From Kitasatospora sp. GAS204B (lineage in GTDB: Bacteria; Actinomycetota; Actinomycetes; Streptomycetales; Streptomycetaceae), in the NCBI RefSeq assembly GCF_029892155.1, contig NZ_JARZAG010000013.1, positions 62,001 through 126,000 of the forward strand: a DNA stretch of 64,000 nucleotides, read 5' to 3'. The notes beneath the pieces are model-generated. The model had not been told where the DNA came from. It worked only from the letters and a program-made list of their open reading frames with translations, and made no database searches. Made by a program: the position numbers and the translations under genes. Of this stretch, positions 26,074 to 35,428 are shown in pieces (the stretch's first letter is position 1; each line of letters starts with the position of its first letter).

Positions 26074-26955
26074 TCAGTCCTGCGGCTGCTGCGGCGGGCG
26101 GCGCAGCGCGTAGCCGATGCCGCGCACGGTGTGGATCAGCTTCGGCCCGTGGTCGGGGCCGGAGTCCAGCTTGCGGCGCAGGTACGAGATGTAGGACTCG
26201 ACGATGCTCAGGTCGCCGCCGAAGTCGTAGGCCCAGACGTGGTCCAGGATCTGCGCCTTGGAGACCACCCGGCCGACGTTGGCCATCAGGTAGTGCAGCA
26301 GCTTGAACTCGGTCGGCGAGAGCGAGATCGGCCGGCCGTCCCGGGTGACCTCGTGGGCCAGCGGGTCGAGCGTCAGGTCGGCCACGGTGAGCCGGCCGTC
26401 CTCGGCCGGACCGCCGGCCCGGCGCAGGATCGCCCGGATCCGGGCGATCAGCTCCTCCAGGCTGAACGGCTTGGTCACGTAGTCGTCGGCGCCGGAGGCC
26501 AGGCCGTGCACCTTGTCCTCGGTGCCGTCCTTCGCGGTGAGGAAGAGCACCGGCAGGTGGTCGGCCGGGCGCGGGCGGCCCGGGCGGGCGGCCAGGCCGG
26601 CCGGATTGGCGATCTGCTGGCGGCGGGTCTGCTCGCGCAGCCGCTCGACCACGGTGAAACCGTCCAGGTCGGGCAGCATCACGTCGAGCACCACCAGGTC
26701 GGGGCGCTCCGTCGCGATCGCGGCCAGCGCCTCCTCGCCGGTGGCCGCCGACTCCACCCGGAACCCGGAGAAGCGCAGCGAGGCGGAGAGCAGCTCGCGG
26801 ATGTTCGGCTCGTCGTCCACCACCAGCAGGAAGGCCTCGCCCGAGGCGCGCGCGGGCGAGGCCGGGCCGCCGGCGGCGAGTTGCGCGGGGCCGGTCGAAC
26901 CGGCCTGGGCCGCGCTGCCGGACACCGTCGCTGTCGTCATAGTCCCTGTCGTCAC
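26074..26955 (-). CDS. OmpR/PhoB-family response regulator
   Basis: A 293-residue regulator, long for the family because of an Ala/Gly-rich N-terminal extension (about 40 residues) and an Arg/Pro insert between the receiver beta-4 and beta-5 regions. The receiver has LVVDDEPNIRELLSASLRFS, the phospho-acceptor Asp in LVVLDVMLPDLDGFTVVERL and the conserved Lys in TAKDGTEDKVHG; the C-terminal winged helix includes SLSPTEFKLLHYLMANVGRV and YISYLRRKLD. It starts at GTG (26955) with GGGAGG upstream. It is co-transcribed with the kinase that follows. Confidence 0.92.
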   Translation of the reverse strand: MTTGTMTTATVSGSAAQAGSTGPAQLAAGGPASPARASGEAFLLVVDDEPNIRELLSASLRFSGFRVESAATGEEALAAIATERPDLVVLDVMLPDLDGFTVVERLREQTRRQQIANPAGLAARPGRPRPADHLPVLFLTAKDGTEDKVHGLASGADDYVTKPFSLEELIARIRAILRRAGGPAEDGRLTVADLTLDPLAHEVTRDGRPISLSPTEFKLLHYLMANVGRVVSKAQILDHVWAYDFGGDLSIVESYISYLRRKLDSGPDHGPKLIHTVRGIGYALRRPPQQPQD

Positions 26956-27148
26956 GGGGTCCGCCTCCCGGGCGCTCTGGGCTTGTCAGCCGAGCGGATG
27001 TGATGGAGTCGGGAGGTTACGCGCACTAGATGAGAGGCGGATGAAACTCATCGATTCCTTCGAGTACGGAGGATCCAACGCGTTCAATACTCGTCAGTAC
27101 GCTCATGCCCGCCGGACCGCCGGCGGCGCGGCGCTTGAGGGCACGCGC

Positions 27149-27182
27149 AGGCGGCCCCGGGAGCAGTCTCCCGAGGCCGCCT
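27149..27182. terminator. Hairpin terminator below the export operon
   Basis: A 15-bp stem (27149-27163 with 27168-27182) with one mismatch and loop CAGT, 29 nt past the stop at 27212. The T-run ACTTTTCC is on the plus side, but no plus-strand gene precedes it, so it most likely ends the minus-strand operon. Confidence 0.6.
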
Positions 27183-27211
27183 GACTTTTCCGTCCGTTAC
27201 CCGGCGCCTGC

Positions 27212-28036
27212 TCAGCCGCCGGCCGTGCTGCCGCCACCACCGGCGCCAGCACCACCGGCGCCACCGCCACCGAATCCGCCGCCACCGCCGAACCCGCCGG
27301 CGCCGGTCGCACCACCCTCGGTCAGCTGCGAGGCCGAGTAGCCGCCGGAGCCGTCCGGGGTGCCGACCACGGTCACGCTCTGGCCCGGCTGAAGGTCGCC
27401 GACCTGGCCGTCCTTGGCCACCGAGACCTTGGTGGAGCTGCCGGTGGTGACCTTGACGATGTTGCCGCTGGCGTCGGTGAGGTAGACGGTGCTGCCGTCC
27501 ACCAGCTTGACCGTGCCGCGGGTGAAGCCCGCACCACCCGCGCCGGCCGCACCACCACCGCCACCCGCGCCGCCGCCACCGCCGGCGGCACCCCGGCCGC
27601 CGCGGGTGCCGCCGCTCTGGCCCGCCTTCTGCAGCGCCGCCGTGATCGCCCGGCTCGCGGTGGTGGTGTTGTCACCGTGGTTCTTCTGGTACCAGGCACC
27701 GCCCGCGAAAGCCGAGGCCGCGATCACCCCGCCGGCCAGCAGCAGGGTGACCCAGGGCAGCTTGCGGCGCGGCGGGGCCGCGAGCTCCGCGGTGATGTCC
27801 CGCGCGTCCGGCGCGGTGGCCAGCAGTTCGGCGTGCGCCGCCGACTCCGCCGACAGCGCCATCCCGGCGCTGGGGGCGGCCGCGGCGGACGGCGCACCGG
27901 GCGAGTGGCCGACGGACGGGTGGCCGACGGACGGGGGCACGGCCGGCAACCGCATGGTGTCGTCGGCCCGGACCAGGTCGCTGTTGTTGGTGGGCATGGG
28001 CTCTGACTGCTCCCGCTCTGCTCGCTCGGTGATCAT
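27212..28036 (-). CDS. Single-pass Gly-rich membrane protein (DUF5666-like)
   Basis: A 274-residue protein: a Pro/Ala-rich cytoplasmic N terminus to about residue 90, one transmembrane helix (WVTLLLAGGVIAASAFAGGA), a Gly-rich linker, then a small beta-domain (GTVKLVDGSTVYLTDASGNI, KVSVAKDGQVGDLQPGQSVT, VVGTPDGSGGYSASQ) resembling DUF5666 modules, and a Gly-rich tail. It follows the MacB-like permease by 37 nt and is probably the last gene of that operon. It could modulate or accompany the exporter, but no function is established. The start may be the ATG at 28036 or an internal ATG (MPTNNSD) 39 nt later. Confidence 0.75.
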   Translation of the reverse strand: MITERAEREQSEPMPTNNSDLVRADDTMRLPAVPPSVGHPSVGHSPGAPSAAAAPSAGMALSAESAAHAELLATAPDARDITAELAAPPRRKLPWVTLLLAGGVIAASAFAGGAWYQKNHGDNTTTASRAITAALQKAGQSGGTRGGRGAAGGGGGAGGGGGAAGAGGAGFTRGTVKLVDGSTVYLTDASGNIVKVTTGSSTKVSVAKDGQVGDLQPGQSVTVVGTPDGSGGYSASQLTEGGATGAGGFGGGGGFGGGGAGGAGAGGGGSTAGG

Positions 28037-28073
28037 GACTGATCCGTGGTCGTACCGGTGGCCATCGCGCGCC

Positions 28074-29278
28074 TCACTCGTGCCGCAGGGCGTCGATGGG
28101 ACGCAGCGAGGCGGCCCGGTTGGCCGGGTAGCTGCCGAAGAAGAGGCCGATCGCCACCGCGATCCCGAAGGCGCCGAACACCGAGGAGGGGATCACCACC
28201 GGCTTGATCCCGACCACGCTGAAGTGCGAGCCGATGATGCCCGCCGCGACGCCGAGGCCGGCGCCGAACACCGAGAGCAGGGTCGACTCGGTCAGGAACT
28301 GCCCCAGGATCACGGCCTTCGGCGCGCCCAGGGCCTTGCGGATCCCGATCTCCCGGGTCCGCTCGGTCACCGTGACCAGCATGATGTTGGTGATCCCGAT
28401 CCCGCCGACCAGCAGCGAGATCGCGGCCACCGCGCCGAGCAGCACGGTGAAGGTCTGGCTGGTGCTCTCCCGGGTGCTGAGCAGCGAGGTCTGGTTGCTC
28501 ACCCGGAAGTCGAGCTTGGTGGGGTCGGTCAGCGAGTGCGTCCCCATCAGGATCTGGGTGATCTCGCTCTGCGCCTGGGTGGTGGTGTCGGCCGAAGTGG
28601 CCTGCACCAGGATCTGGTTGACCGAACCGAACCCGGTGAAGGCGTTCTGCACGGTCGGCAGCGGCGCGATCACCACGTCGTCCGGGTCGGTGAACCCGGT
28701 GGCGCCCTTGGTCTGCAGCACGCCGACCACGGTCAGCGGGGTGCCGCCGAGGCTGATCGTCTTGCCCACCGGGTTCTCGGTGTCGAAGAGCTGCTGCGCG
28801 GTGGTCGAGCCGATCACCGCGACCTTGGCCGAGTTGAGCACGTCGTCGGCGCTGAAGTAGTCGCCGGAGGCGATCTTCTGGTTGGCGGTCTCGAAGTACG
28901 CCGGGTAGGTGCCGATCACCGAGCCCGGGGTGTACGAGATGTTGCCGTAGTCCGCGGTGGCGGTGGTGGTGACCACCGGGGCGACCGACTTGATGTCGGG
29001 CGCGGCGGCCGGGTTGGCCAGTGCGCGGGCGTCGTCCACGGTCAGCTTCTTGACGGTGCTGCTGGTGCGCGCGCCGCCGCCGCTGCCCGAGGTGACGGTC
29101 AGCGAGTTGGTGCCCAGCGCGGTGATCGAGTTCTTCACCGCCGTGGACGAGCCGTTGCCGACCGCCAGCAGCAGGATCACCGAGGCGACACCGATCAGCA
29201 CGCCGAGCATGGTGAGCGCGGAGCGCACCTTGTTGGCGGCCAGGCCCGCGAAGGCGAAGCGGATCATCTGCCAGAGGA

Positions 29279-29282
<4 letters not shown>
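28074..29282 (-). CDS. MacB-like ABC transporter permease
   Basis: A 402-residue FtsX/MacB-type permease: first helix near residues 22-45 (LTMLGVLIGVASVILLLAVG, the MacB core signature), a large periplasmic-type domain with GKTISLGGTPLTVVGVLQTK, then three C-terminal helices starting with LLGAVAAISLLVGGIGITNI and including REIGIRKALGA. Four-helix topology as in MacB. MacB permeases work by mechanotransmission, driving an adaptor-bound substrate outward. It overlaps the ATPase gene by 4 nt (ATGA). Confidence 0.93.
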
Positions 29283-30171
<889 letters not shown>

Positions 30172-30172
<1 letters not shown>

Positions 30173-31767
30173 CAGGCACCGCCCTTGGCGCCGCCACCGC
30201 CGCCGCCACCGAACCCGCCACCGCCGCCGCCCAAGCCGCCGCCACCGCCACGGGTGCCACCGCCGCCGCCGAAGCCGCCGGGGAAGGAACCGCTCGGGAA
30301 GCCGTTGCTGCCACCGCTGGTGGCCGAGGCCAGCTGGACCTTGTCGCCCTCGTTCAGGCCCGAGACCACCTGCACGGTGGAGTCACCCACCACGCCGACC
30401 GTGACCGAGACCCGGGAGGTGGTGCCGTCCGCCTTCACCAGCGTCGCGGTGCGGGTGGTGCCGGTGCCGGAGAGCGCCGCCGACGGCACCGAGAGGGCGT
30501 TGTCGGCCTCGCCGGTGACCACCGAGACGGTCGCGCTCAGGCCGGTGCGCAGCTGGCTGGTGTCGCCGTTGATCTGCAGCGTCGCCGCGTACTGCACCGC
30601 GCTGCCCGCCGCGCTGCCGCTGCCACCGCTCGACACCGGCAGCGAACTGACGGACAGCACCGAGGCGTTGAGCGTGGTCGAGGACTGCGCGTTGAGCGTG
30701 ACGGTGGCGCCCTCGCCCTTCTTCAGCTTGAGCGAGTCGAGCTCGGAGAAGTCGGCGGTGACCTCCATCCCGGTCGGGTTGGTGATGACGATGAAGCCCG
30801 AGGGGCTGGTGGAGGTCGAGGAGCTGCCGGCCTTGCTGCTGGAGCTCGAGCTGGAGCCGGCGCCGCTGCCGGAGCCGCCCGAGCTCGGGTCGCTGCCGGT
30901 GCCGGAGACGGTGTCGCCGACCTTGTTGGAGATCGAGGCGACGGTGCCGCCGATCGAGGCGGTCAGCGTGGTGCCGGCCAGCGCCGTCTGCGCGTTGGTG
31001 ACGTTGGTCTGCGCGGTGGTGACCTGCTGCTGGGCCTGGGTGAGCTGCTGCTGCGCCTGGTTCACCTGCTGCTGCGCCTGGGCGACGGCGGCCGGGTCGA
31101 CCTTGGTGGTGGTGATGGTGGTCATCTGCGGGGCGGGGGCACTGTTGCCGCCACCGCTGTTGCCGCCACCGCTGTTGCCGCCACCGCCGGCGCCGCCCGC
31201 CGACGGGCTGGCCGTCGAGGAGGCGGCCGTCGGAACAGCGGTGCCGGTCGGGGCGCCGCTCGGGTTCGGGTGGGTGAAGGAGGACTGGACGACGCCTCCG
31301 CTGCCGCCGACCGGGACGCTGCTGGTCGTGGTCGTCCCCGCCTGAGCCTTCGTCAAGTTGGCCTGCGCCGTGGTGACTCCGGCCTGCGCCGTGGTCACTG
31401 CGGCCTGCGCCAGGGTCAGCGCGCCGTTCGCGGCGTCCAGCGCCTGCTGAGCGGCGGTGGTGTCGACGGTGGCCAGCACCTCGCCCTGGGTCACCGTGTC
31501 ACCGACCGAGACCTTGACCGCCGTCAGCTTGCCACCGGTGAGGAAGTTGTCCCCGGCATCGGTGGGCGAGCTGAGCGAGCCGGATCCGGACACCGTGGCC
31601 AGGACCGTTCCCTTGGTCACGGTCGCGGTGCGGGCCTGCGTCTTGCTGGCGGCGGAGCTGCTGGTGCTGTTCACAGTGGTGTATGCCAGCGCGCCCCCCG
31701 CGAGGAGGGCCACGCCGAGCACTGAGTTGAGGATGACGACGCCACGCCGTCGCGGGAGGACCTTCAT
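30172..31767 (-). CDS. MacA/HlyD-type adaptor (membrane fusion-like) protein
   Basis: A 531-residue protein with an N-terminal anchor helix (VVILNSVLGVALLAGGALAY), a lipoyl half-motif (VTKGTVLATVSGSGSLS) and KVSVGDTVTQGEVLATVDTT, a heptad Ala/Gln coiled coil broken by a long Ser/Gly/Pro stretch, the second lipoyl half, and beta-barrel and membrane-proximal domains (STVQVVSGLNEGDKVQLASA). The tail is very Gly-rich. In Gram-positive bacteria such MacA-like proteins serve MacB-type exporters of peptides or lipophilic compounds. The ATG at 31767 is chosen because upstream frame lacks a credible start; no clear ribosome binding site is visible. Confidence 0.88.
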
Positions 31768-31957
31768 AGCGCACAAGAGTCGCCCGGTGCTCTTGCGAAG
31801 TTCTGGGCGCAATCTGGACGAACGCTGAGGTTCGCGCTCCGGACTATCGCCCCAAATACGGACAAACAGCCAGCGGATCAGCGCCCTTCAAAACGCCGAT
31901 CACGCAAATCACAGGAAGTTCCCAGGCATCTCGGGCGCCGTCTTCACGGCCGGTCGG

Positions 31958-32557
31958 CTAATCCGCCGCTCCGAGCGCCATCAGCTGCTCGACCGACCAG
32001 GTGAGCCGCCCCGAGCGCAGGTCGTCGATCACCGCGCGCAGCCACTCGACCTCCGCCCGGGTCACGGCGTGCAGGTATTCGGTCTCCAGCAGGACCGCCC
32101 GGGGCAGCCCGTCCTGTCCGCCGCCGGCCAGCGTCGCCGCCAGGCCGGCCAGCTGCTCCTCGGTCGCGCGCAGCCGCCGCTCCAGCACCTCGGGGATCTC
32201 CTGCGGGTCCAGCATCACCAGGTTCGAGAGCGCGGCCGGGAACTGCGGGAACTCCTGCTTCGGCACGGCGAGCATTTCGATCAGCCACTCCCGGGCGACC
32301 ACCCGCCCGGCGTCGGTGACCTCGTAGACGGTCCGCTCCGGATACGCCTGGTCCCGCTCGGTCTCCCGGACCGCGACCAGGCCGGCCTCCTGCAGCCGGT
32401 CGATCGTGCGGTAGAGGCTCGCGCGCTGGCCCACGTTGACCACCTGGTCCTTGCCCCAGGCCTTGACCAACCGCTGCAGACCGTAGGGATGCAGCGGCTT
32501 GTAGTGGAGCAGGGCCAGCACGGTCAGCGCGAGGGGGGAGCTGCGGTGGGTGGTCAT
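31958..32557 (-). CDS. PadR-family transcriptional regulator
   Basis: A 199-residue PadR repressor. The winged helix is at residues 8-85 (SPLALTVLALLHYKPLHPYG, RASLYRTIDRLQEAGLVAVR, the wing containing TVYEVTDAG), followed by the long dimerising helices (LERRLRATEEQLAGLAATLA). It is divergent from the FAD monooxygenase gene at 32702, and a perfect 16-bp palindrome between them is the likely binding site. PadR proteins release DNA on binding phenolic or drug-like ligands, which fits a monooxygenase target. Confidence 0.9.
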   Translation of the reverse strand: MTTHRSSPLALTVLALLHYKPLHPYGLQRLVKAWGKDQVVNVGQRASLYRTIDRLQEAGLVAVRETERDQAYPERTVYEVTDAGRVVAREWLIEMLAVPKQEFPQFPAALSNLVMLDPQEIPEVLERRLRATEEQLAGLAATLAGGGQDGLPRAVLLETEYLHAVTRAEVEWLRAVIDDLRSGRLTWSVEQLMALGAAD

Positions 32558-32582
32558 GCCTCGATCCTAGCTTCGAAAGAAC

Positions 32583-32614
32583 TAGTTGACCTGAAACTAG
32601 TTTCAGTGCAACTA
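32583..32614. promoter_or_regulatory. PadR-type operator (nested palindrome)
   Basis: A perfect 16-bp palindrome CTGAAACTAGTTTCAG (32591-32606) flanked symmetrically by TAGTTG (32583-32588) and CAACTA (32609-32614), giving a 32-bp dyad with only the 2-nt spacers unmatched. A further AACTAGTT lies at 32580-32587, next to the regulator's start. Confidence 0.85.
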
Positions 32615-32701
32615 TCGATTCATCGGGACCCGGCGCGGCGTCGGACCCCAGCCACGGACACAGACGCAGACACAGATGCAGACACGGACACGGAGAAGCC
32701 A

Positions 32702-33943
32702 ATGAGTACCCAGACCCGCACCGCCCTGGTGATCGGCGGCGGCATCGCCGGCCCCGTCACCGCGATGGCCCTGCGGCAGGCCGGCATCGAGGCCGCCGTC
32801 TACGAGGCCTACCCGCACTCCGCCGACAACGCCGGCGCCGGCCTGAGCCTGGCCCCCAACGGCCTCGACGCGCTGGACGCGATCGGCCTGGGCGAGCTGG
32901 TGCGGCCGCTCGGCCGGCCGATGACCGGCATCGTCCTCCAGGACTGGGCAGGCCGCCGGCTCGGCGAGTTCGGCAATCCGCCCGGAGTGCCCCCCATGCA
33001 GTTCTTCTGGCGCGCCGACCTCTACCGGGCGCTGTACCAGGAGGCCGAGCGCCGGGGCATCCGGATCGAGCACGGCAAGCGGCTGGTCGGCGCCGAGGAG
33101 AGCGAGCTGGGCGTGACGGCGCACTTCGCCGACGGGACGCGGGCCACCGCCGACGTGCTGATCGGGGCGGACGGCATCCGCTCCACCGTCCGCACGCTGA
33201 TCGACCGGGCCGCACCCGGTCCCGAGTACGCCGGGCTGATCAGCTTCGGCGCCCGGGTGGACCGCGCCGAACTGCCGGACACCGGCGGCAAGATGAACAT
33301 GAGCTTCGGCAAGCGGGCCTTCTTCGGCTACCAGGTCTTCGACGACGCCTCGGCCGTCTGGTTCGTCAACCTGCCGAACCGCGAGCCGATGACGGCGGCC
33401 GAGGTCCAGCGGACCCCGGCCGAGCAGTGGCTGCCGCGGCTGCGCCAGGCCTTCGCCGAGGACCGCACCCCGGCCGCCCGGCTGATCGCGGCGACCACCC
33501 CGGACCAGCTGCTGATCGTCGGCCCGGTGGAGAACATGCCGCAGGTACCCACCTGGAGCCGCGGCCGGCTGGTCCTGGTCGGGGACTCGGCGCACGCGCC
33601 CTCCTCCAGCTCCGGGCAGGGCGCCTCGCTCGCCATCGAGAGCGCGATCCAGCTGGCCCGCTGCCTGCGCGACCTGCCCCGTGAGGAGGGGTTCGCCGCC
33701 TACGAGGCGGAGCGCCGGCCGCGCGTGGAGAAGATCATCAAGGAGACCACCCGCAAGAACAGCGCCAAGGCGGCCGGGCCGGTCGGCCGGGTGCTCAACG
33801 CCTGGGCGCTGCGGGTCTTCAGCAGGCTGGTGAAGCCGGAGAAGATGACCTGGATGTTCGACTACCGGATCGACTGGGAGGCGCGGGTCGCCGGCGCTCC
33901 CAGCCGGTCCGGCACCGGCTCCCTCAACCCCGCCCTTTCATGA
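32702..33943 (+). CDS. FAD-dependent monooxygenase
   Basis: A 413-residue flavoprotein of the PHBH/aromatic hydroxylase group: dinucleotide fold ALVIGGGIAGPVTAMALRQA, the DG motif VLIGADGIRSTVR, and the GD motif RLVLVGDSAHAPSSSSGQGA for FAD ribityl binding. It likely uses NAD(P)H and O2 to hydroxylate or epoxidise a small molecule. CGGAGAAG precedes the ATG at 32702. The leader (32654-32694) has an imperfect 6-nt repeat of GACACA/GACGCA type. The divergent PadR regulator probably induces it in response to the substrate. Confidence 0.9.
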   Translation: MSTQTRTALVIGGGIAGPVTAMALRQAGIEAAVYEAYPHSADNAGAGLSLAPNGLDALDAIGLGELVRPLGRPMTGIVLQDWAGRRLGEFGNPPGVPPMQFFWRADLYRALYQEAERRGIRIEHGKRLVGAEESELGVTAHFADGTRATADVLIGADGIRSTVRTLIDRAAPGPEYAGLISFGARVDRAELPDTGGKMNMSFGKRAFFGYQVFDDASAVWFVNLPNREPMTAAEVQRTPAEQWLPRLRQAFAEDRTPAARLIAATTPDQLLIVGPVENMPQVPTWSRGRLVLVGDSAHAPSSSSGQGASLAIESAIQLARCLRDLPREEGFAAYEAERRPRVEKIIKETTRKNSAKAAGPVGRVLNAWALRVFSRLVKPEKMTWMFDYRIDWEARVAGAPSRSGTGSLNPALS

Positions 33944-34033
33944 AGCGGGCCCTCCGACGGGTGGTCAGAAGAGTGGAAAGGCCACGGCGGCTCACCTCCC
34001 ATCGGTCGGGCCGCCCGCTATAACCCACTTGGC

Positions 34034-34058
34034 CGTATAGGAATATCGTTCCTATACG
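34034..34058. repeat. Perfect 10-bp inverted repeat, possible operator
   Basis: CGTATAGGAA (34034-34043), 5-nt centre TATCG, TTCCTATACG (34049-34058), located about 100 bp before the small secreted gene at 34156 in an otherwise featureless 210-bp gap. Arm length and spacing match a dimeric regulator site; no regulator gene is adjacent, so the protein is unknown. Confidence 0.6.
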
Positions 34059-34155
34059 TCTGTACGGGTGGTTCGGCTCATGCTCAAGGGGCTTTCTGGG
34101 TCTGTGCGCGTCACGCTAGAAGGGTTTCATCCCGCAAGTATCAAGGAGTTCCCTC

Positions 34156-34512
34156 GTGCGTCTTCGGCACTCTCTCGGCGCTGCTCTCGGCGCTCTCGCC
34201 CTCACGGCCGCTCTTCCTATGCCGGCCCACGCGGATAACGGCTACCTCGCCTACAAGTACGGCGACCCGCTCTTTCCGAAGCAGGCGAAGAACGGAACGT
34301 ACCCGGACAACCTCACGATGCCGGAGGCGGTGTGCATCGAAATCCCCGAGGTCGAGAACAAGCCTCTGCAGTTCGCCTGGGCACCCAGCAACCACACCGC
34401 GAGCTACCTCTACGTCTTCACGGAGGAAGAGTGCTTGGGCGTGAAGACGAAGGTGGAGGCCGGCCAGAAGCTCGGGAGCAACGTCAAGTTCAAGTCGATC
34501 TACCAGCCGTAA
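34156..34512 (+). CDS. Small secreted protein of unknown function
   Basis: A 118-residue exported protein: signal peptide MRLRHSLGAALGALALTAAL with cleavage after AHA near residue 26, then a mature region with two cysteines (AVCIEIPE and EEECLG) that could form one disulphide. I do not recognise the family. It starts at GTG 34156 with AAGGAG upstream. Its stop codon lies only a few bases before the first recognisable transposase sequence, so its original downstream region was replaced by the element. Confidence 0.75.
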   Translation: MRLRHSLGAALGALALTAALPMPAHADNGYLAYKYGDPLFPKQAKNGTYPDNLTMPEAVCIEIPEVENKPLQFAWAPSNHTASYLYVFTEEECLGVKTKVEAGQKLGSNVKFKSIYQP

Positions 34513-34516
34513 TGGG

Positions 34517-35428
34517 GCGGTGCGTCGCGGGGTGGTCTCGCAGTCCGGCGCCGTGCTGCTGGTAGAGACCTCCCGCCAGACAGGGCTGGACGCGTCGATA
34601 TCGGCGGCTCTGGCGCCGTGGCGCAAGGCGCGTGCGGTCCATGACCCCGGCAAGATCCTTCTGGATGTCGCACTCGCGGCGATCCGGCGGGCGCGGGCCG
34701 AAGTCCGCGAGTGGGTCTGGCGGTTGGCCGGCGAGGCGGCCCCGGACGCGGGCGGCGAGGTGGCCGTGGACATCGACGGTGTGCTGGTCCTCGCGCACTC
34801 GGAGAAGCAGGACGCGGCCAAGACCTGGAAGAAGGCCTTCGGCCATCACCCGCTGTTCGCGTTCGTCGTCGACCACGGCCGTGAGGGGTCCGGGGAACCG
34901 GTGGCGGGCCTGCTCCGGCCGGGGAACGCGGGCAGCAACACAGCCGCCGACCACATCGAGGCGGCCCGAACGGCGCTGGCCCAGCGGCCGAACTCGGCCT
35001 GGACGCCGGCCGCGGAGTCACAAGGCGAGGTCCGCGACGGCGCCTGGGTCGCCGAACTCGCAGGCGACGTCCCCACGGGCTGGCCGAAGGGGATGCGGCT
35101 GATCGTCCGTAAGGAACGGCCGCACCCTGGCGCGCAGTTGAGCTTCACCGACGCCGACGGCATGCGGCTGACCTGCTTCGCCACCAACACCACGGGCACC
35201 CCGATCGCGTGGTTGGAGCTGCGGCACCGCCGGCGCGCCCGCGCTGAGGACCGCGGCCGCGCCGCGCTCGACCTGCTCGCCTGGATGCCCATGCTCGCCC
35301 TGACCGGCGACGCCCGCCCGTGGGAGCCCAAGCGCACGCGGCTGCGGTTGTTCTCCGCACAAAGCCCAGCCCGGACAGGCAGAAACGGCCCGCCAGCCGA
35401 GCTGACGAGCCGTCATGCAAGATCGAGG
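34517..35428 (+). pseudogene. Decayed IS1380-family transposase
   Basis: The frame reads like an IS1380-type DDE transposase (RGVVSQSGAVLLVETSRQTG, APWRKARAVHDPGKILLD, VDIDGVLVLAHSEKQDA, GNAGSNTAADHIEAARTAL, RLIVRKERPHPGAQLSFTDA, LTCFATNTTGTPIAWLELRH) but is only about 300 codons against roughly 460 usual. From memory of the family, three blocks are missing: near 34675, near 34990 (this removes the second catalytic Asp region) and near 35265. All junctions stay in frame, the N terminus is truncated and no stop codon ends it; the frame runs on antisense through the next gene. The final bases near 35415-35428 resemble an IS1380 end. Confidence 0.8.

Noticed and set aside
27528-27600. Gly/Pro-coding GC repeats as a structured repeat element
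   Set aside because: They are the codons of the Gly-rich linker of the membrane protein at 27212, with matching runs in the adaptor gene at 30172; explained by protein composition.
32654-32694. GACACA-type hexamer run as a CRISPR or functional tandem repeat
   Set aside because: Short, imperfect and without spacers; most likely low-complexity leader sequence before the monooxygenase start.
34034-34058. Resemblance of the dyad to a site-specific recombination (FRT-like) site
   Set aside because: Only GTATAGGAA is shared by chance; no recombinase gene is near and the spacer is 5 nt rather than 8.
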